NCBI GenBank assembly: GCA_905236615.1
Contig: CAJORC010000048.1
Coordinates: 1-7,426 of the forward strand
Length of the DNA stretch: 7,426 bases
DNA from: an uncultured Lachnospiraceae bacterium
Lineage (GTDB): Bacteria > Bacillota > Clostridia > Lachnospirales > Lachnospiraceae
Reading direction: 5' to 3'
A model generated the notes under the pieces. It was not told the DNA's origin and made no database searches. It saw only the letters and a list, made by a program, of their open reading frames with translations. The position numbers and the translations under genes are program-made. Shown piece by piece: positions 4,818-7,426 of this stretch; position 1 is the stretch's first letter, and the number at the start of each line of letters is the position of its first letter.

Positions 4818-7205
4818 AACAACCAGATCATTGTCATCATAACGCTTGCCCACGATAAGGTCAATCAGATGACCGGGCGTTCTTCTGTCTGCGTGTTTGA
4901 TGGCACTGTCAACAATTTTTTCGACTTCATTTATATTTACCGAATGATCGGCTGTCTGCATCTCATCAATACGGGTATAAAGTGCAAGCACTCCCATATC
5001 GTCAATCGTGTATTCCTTCTGTCTCGCATACTCCCTCGCGTGGAATACAAGATCATCATTTGTATATGTAGGAATATTTATGCTGACGTTAAAATAATCC
5101 TCCATCCATGAGTGCGACGTCAGTGTCTTCTTCATTGTAAGACGCGCATCCTCTAAGAAAAGCACTATGCTTGTATCCTGATTTTCAAGCATCTCCTTGA
5201 TCACATTAAGTGAATCCTCACTCAGATCACCGGCTCTCTCTATAAGAAGCGCACCTGTATCAAGTGATCTGATCGCTTTTCTTATATCCTTTTTATTCAA
5301 AAGTTCTGACTTTATCTTTGCAATCTTACCCATAAAGTCAGGGTTTGTCTCACGAAGATCGTTTGCCAGAGCTCCCGCAAGCCTTATTCTCGCAGACTCT
5401 TCATTTCCGGTAATTATGACATTTCCACGGTTACCGGTCATTTCAATATTATTGAGAGCATCCTTTATAAGTTCCGGAAGTTCATGCATTGCAAGGAAAT
5501 CAGCAAAGATTTCCTTCTCTTCTTCGCTGAAGCCTTTTACTTCCTTCGGTGAAGGTGCTTTATATTTAGGCTTTGCCTTCTTAAGCTGTGGAAGCCTTGC
5601 CGTGATCGACTTTATTTCCTTAGGTCTGTCATTTTCCCTGATGCTTTCCTCTTTGTAATCAGCATCATCTTCAGGCTCATAACGTCTTCTGATCTCTTTT
5701 GCGGCAGGTCTTTTCCGTGTCTCGGCTTTTCTCTCTTCCTGAGCAGGCTCTTCGACATCGACAGCTTCTTCTGTTTCCTCTGACTCTGCCTTTACTTCTA
5801 AACTTTCCGCAGATTTTCCTGCTTCAGCTGACTTTTCCTCCGGAATCTCTTCCGTTTCATGAATATCTCCGGTCTTTTCCTCCGGAACTTCAACCGGCTC
5901 AACTTCAATATCCGTATCGACCTTCTCTTCTTTTACGAGTTCTTCCGGTTCAGGAATACGCTCTTCCTTTTCACGGATCGGCTGACCCGTACGCTTAGCA
6001 AACTCCGCCAGATTTTTTCTGATCTCTTCCTGAAGGTTTACAGTTCCGTTAACACCTGTATTAAAAGGTTTTACTTCGATATCATCTATATTTATCTGAT
6101 TTAATATCTCACGGTGAGGAATACGTCTGGTGGGCTGATTCGATACATCAACCTTCTTTATTTCTATAGGCATTGGAGAGTCATTTTCTATGAGCGGTTT
6201 TTCTGCTATAGGGTCAGGCTTTGCATTTTCAAAACGTGCCTCATCTTCGGGCACAGGCTCGCTCTTGGCTTCTTCAGTCCTGACTTCTTCAGCCTTTTCT
6301 TCCTTAGTCTCTTCTTCTGCAGACTCGTCTTTTTCAGTTGCTTCTGCCAGAGGCTCTTCCCTTACGGCTTCCTCTTCTGCAGGCTCCTCTTTTTCAGTTT
6401 CTTCCTCTGCAGTTTCTTCTTTTACGGGCTCTTCCTTCGGGGTCCTTGGCTTAAACGGAACTGTTTTCTTCTGTTCCTTTTTTATTTCTCTCCTAGGTCT
6501 GTTTTCCCTGACCTCATCTCCGAGTCTGACTTCGGTCTCCTCAAGGTCATTGCTCTCGCTGTCTTCTTCCAGACTTTCATCCGATACGCGCTTGCCTTCG
6601 CTCTTTTCGTATTTTCTCTGCTGGTCTTCGGTGAGCGCGGCATGTTCCATCTTAAGCTCCATGGCCTTTGTAACGTATCTGCCCCGTCCAAACCAGACAA
6701 TAAGCTCATCGCATTCCTCTACGCACTTTTTCTCCTGTCCGTCAAGGTGATAGAGATAAGCAAGTTCATACGCCCATCGTTCATCATATTCTACAGCTTT
6801 AAGCTTTTTCAGAAGCTCGATACACTCTCCGAGCCCGACACCCTGTGACCTGTAAAGCTTATACTGAAGGATATATACTCCTGAATCGCCCTTCGCAAGT
6901 CTCATATATTCCTTCAGATATTTTACCGCATCAGTAATAGACCCAAGCTTTATACTTATCTCACACAGCGCATAAACTGTTGTCCTAAGCTCAGGATTCC
7001 TGTTATACATCATTATGAGGATGTCCCTTGCATCATCATAACGTCTGTTTACCTTATATATCTCACTGACCATCCCCAGCATTGAAGCACTTCTGACTCT
7101 TCGCCAGTCAATAGTATCAACTATATTCATTGCTTCATAAAAATCCCTGTTAGCTATCAGTGATTTTATCTGTGCCACACGCACTTTATATTCATAACGA
7201 TCCAA
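4791..7205 (-). CDS. TPR-like protein with long acidic linker and degenerate C-terminal AAA+ domain; function unknown
   Basis: 804 residues from a TTG start. Residues 1-180 form repeated helical hairpins of TPR type (about 5-33, 39-72, 73-106, 108-140, 143-175). Residues 200-550 are Glu/Lys/Pro-rich and probably disordered, broken by a less acidic island at 345-412. Residues 560-775 resemble a CbbX/SpoVK-type AAA+ fold: IITGNEESARIRLAGAL (597-613) sits where Walker A should be, GALLIERAGDL (651-661) where GVLFIDEAYSL is normal, and a lid-like segment from 710 to 775. The Walker A lysine-threonine, the Walker B DE pair and the arginine finger (DYF at 703-705 in place of RF) are missing, so ATP hydrolysis is unlikely. 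No signal peptide or membrane segment is seen; cytoplasmic. It lies between rsmA and glgB. Inference: a scaffold or adaptor protein. No specific function can be assigned. Confidence 0.85.
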   Translation of the reverse strand: MDRYEYKVRVAQIKSLIANRDFYEAMNIVDTIDWRRVRSASMLGMVSEIYKVNRRYDDARDILIMMYNRNPELRTTVYALCEISIKLGSITDAVKYLKEYMRLAKGDSGVYILQYKLYRSQGVGLGECIELLKKLKAVEYDERWAYELAYLYHLDGQEKKCVEECDELIVWFGRGRYVTKAMELKMEHAALTEDQQRKYEKSEGKRVSDESLEEDSESNDLEETEVRLGDEVRENRPRREIKKEQKKTVPFKPRTPKEEPVKEETAEEETEKEEPAEEEAVREEPLAEATEKDESAEEETKEEKAEEVRTEEAKSEPVPEDEARFENAKPDPIAEKPLIENDSPMPIEIKKVDVSNQPTRRIPHREILNQINIDDIEVKPFNTGVNGTVNLQEEIRKNLAEFAKRTGQPIREKEERIPEPEELVKEEKVDTDIEVEPVEVPEEKTGDIHETEEIPEEKSAEAGKSAESLEVKAESEETEEAVDVEEPAQEERKAETRKRPAAKEIRRRYEPEDDADYKEESIRENDRPKEIKSITARLPQLKKAKPKYKAPSPKEVKGFSEEEKEIFADFLAMHELPELIKDALNNIEMTGNRGNVIITGNEESARIRLAGALANDLRETNPDFMGKIAKIKSELLNKKDIRKAIRSLDTGALLIERAGDLSEDSLNVIKEMLENQDTSIVLFLEDARLTMKKTLTSHSWMEDYFNVSINIPTYTNDDLVFHAREYARQKEYTIDDMGVLALYTRIDEMQTADHSVNINEVEKIVDSAIKHADRRTPGHLIDLIVGKRYDDNDLVVLREKDFIV
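5555..6605 (-). other. Coding segment for the charged, probably disordered linker
   Basis: This segment encodes about residues 201-550 of the 804-residue protein. Glu, Lys, Pro and Ala dominate, with many EEP, EEE and KEE runs; hydrophobic residues are scarce except in the island at residues 345-412 (positions about 6173-5970). On the plus strand the Glu codons read as TTC/CTC runs, which produce spurious Ser/Phe-rich open frames. Confidence 0.7.
6306..6404 (-). repeat. 60-bp-period imperfect direct repeat inside the linker
   Basis: Positions 6311-6340 and 6371-6400 match at 26 of 30 bases at a 60-base offset. In protein this is EETEKEEPAEEEA (residues 268-280) and EATEKDESAEEET (288-300), a 20-residue unit copied in frame. 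It suggests that the linker grew by tandem duplication. Confidence 0.7.
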
Positions 7206-7219
7206 CTTTCAATCCCCTT
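7206..7219 (-). promoter_or_regulatory. Ribosome binding site supporting a TTG start
   Basis: The minus strand reads AAGGGG then eight bases (ATTGAAAG) before TTG at 7205-7203. A TGA in the same frame lies only 6 bases before the TTG, so no upstream start is possible; the first in-frame ATG is at residue 26, inside the first helical repeat. Confidence 0.7.
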
Positions 7220-7247
7220 ATAGCCTCTCATCGTATAGTTCGACATA

Positions 7248-7276
7248 AGTTTAACACAGTAAAGTGCCACTGTCAA
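7248..7276 (-). promoter_or_regulatory. Candidate promoter within the end of rsmA for the 804-codon gene
   Basis: On the minus strand a perfect TTGACA (7276-7271) is followed by 17 bases and TAAACT (7253-7248), preceded by TGT (extended -10). The -10 overlaps the rsmA stop codon. Transcription would start near 7241, leaving a leader of about 35 bases. The -10 itself matches only 4 of 6. Confidence 0.42.
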
Positions 7277-7426
7277 AAAGGTTCGTCAATTCCGCAAACT
7301 CTTCAAGAGATAACTCCTCGCCCCTGACTGTAGGCTTTTTCCCCATTTTTTCAATAGCTGCTTCTATCGTTTCCTTTGAATACTGTAAAAGCGGAGAATT
7401 CTTAAGTGCATTTAAGAGAGTTTTTC
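7251..7426 (-). CDS. rsmA: 16S rRNA dimethyladenosine transferase RsmA/KsgA, C-terminal 57 residues only
   Basis: An open frame enters from the right edge and ends at TAA (7253-7251), giving 57 residues: KTLLNALKNSPLLQYS at the start, then a helix, then RGEELSLEEFAELTNLF near the end. The RKTLLNAL and RGExLSLEEFxxL pair is the recognisable C-terminal helical domain of RsmA/KsgA. Family knowledge: the enzyme dimethylates two adjacent adenines in the 3'-terminal helix 45 loop of 16S rRNA late in small-subunit assembly, using S-adenosylmethionine. The catalytic domain lies outside the window. The next gene starts 45 bases later on the same strand with no terminator between, so read-through is likely. 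Identification rests on a short but characteristic tail. Confidence 0.85.
   Translation of the reverse strand, partial: KTLLNALKNSPLLQYSKETIEAAIEKMGKKPTVRGEELSLEEFAELTNLFDSGTLLC

Noticed and set aside
5197..5658. Plus-strand open frame of 153 codons
   Set aside because: Antisense to the pseudo-AAA+ domain; Ser/Leu/Ile-rich composition typical of a reverse shadow and no supported start.
6190..6750. Plus-strand open frame of 186 codons, extremely Ser-rich
   Set aside because: Same cause as above in another frame: reverse-strand Glu/Ala codons become Ser codons. Overlaps the better-supported minus-strand gene throughout.
6114..6848. Plus-strand open frame of 244 codons, Phe/Leu-rich, resembling a membrane protein
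   Set aside because: It is antisense to the Glu-rich linker; repeated GAA/GAG codons read backwards as TTC/CTC and give a false hydrophobic composition. No ribosome site or motif.
4791..7205. Complete new defence or mobile system around the TPR/pseudo-AAA+ gene
   Set aside because: The neighbours are housekeeping genes (rsmA, glgB) with no nuclease, toxin, integrase or repeat array, so a defence role is not supported.

Overview
The window looks like chromosomal DNA from an anaerobic, low-to-mid GC Firmicute of the class Clostridia, most plausibly Lachnospiraceae (a Butyrivibrio-like rumen or gut organism). The basis is the protein sequence style, the free use of ATA and AGA codons, strong GGAGG-type ribosome sites, and a two-iron superoxide reductase typical of anaerobes. 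The genus-level guess is inference only. I see no phage, transposon, CRISPR or tRNA/rRNA signal.

Left part (1-2004, minus strand): a two-gene surface-glycan unit, transcribed right to left. A GtrB/DPM1-like membrane-anchored family 2 glycosyltransferase comes first. Its stop overlaps by four bases (ATGA) the start of a PglE/EpsN-like PLP sugar aminotransferase, which runs off the left edge. A good extended -10 promoter lies just upstream of the glycosyltransferase.

Middle (2005-2670): a 222-bp divergent intergenic region, then a monocistronic desulfoferrodoxin (superoxide reductase) gene on the plus strand, with its own extended -10 promoter and a strong hairpin terminator. The terminator also separates it from the converging glgB gene.

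Right part (2671-7426, minus strand): a series transcribed right to left. It holds the 3' end of rsmA (16S rRNA dimethyladenosine transferase), then an 804-codon gene with a TTG start, then glgB (glycogen branching enzyme). The 804-residue protein joins a TPR-like helical N-terminus, a roughly 350-residue acidic disordered linker, and a C-terminal domain shaped like a CbbX/SpoVK AAA+ ATPase that has lost its Walker A, Walker B and arginine-finger residues. It sits 26 bp upstream of glgB and is the least explained item here. Candidate internal promoters lie in the end of rsmA and the end of the 804-codon gene, so the three genes may be only partly co-transcribed.

Taken together this is mostly ordinary chromosomal housekeeping: glycan assembly, oxidative-stress defence, ribosome maturation and glycogen synthesis. 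The TPR/pseudo-AAA+ protein is the one candidate for undescribed biology.
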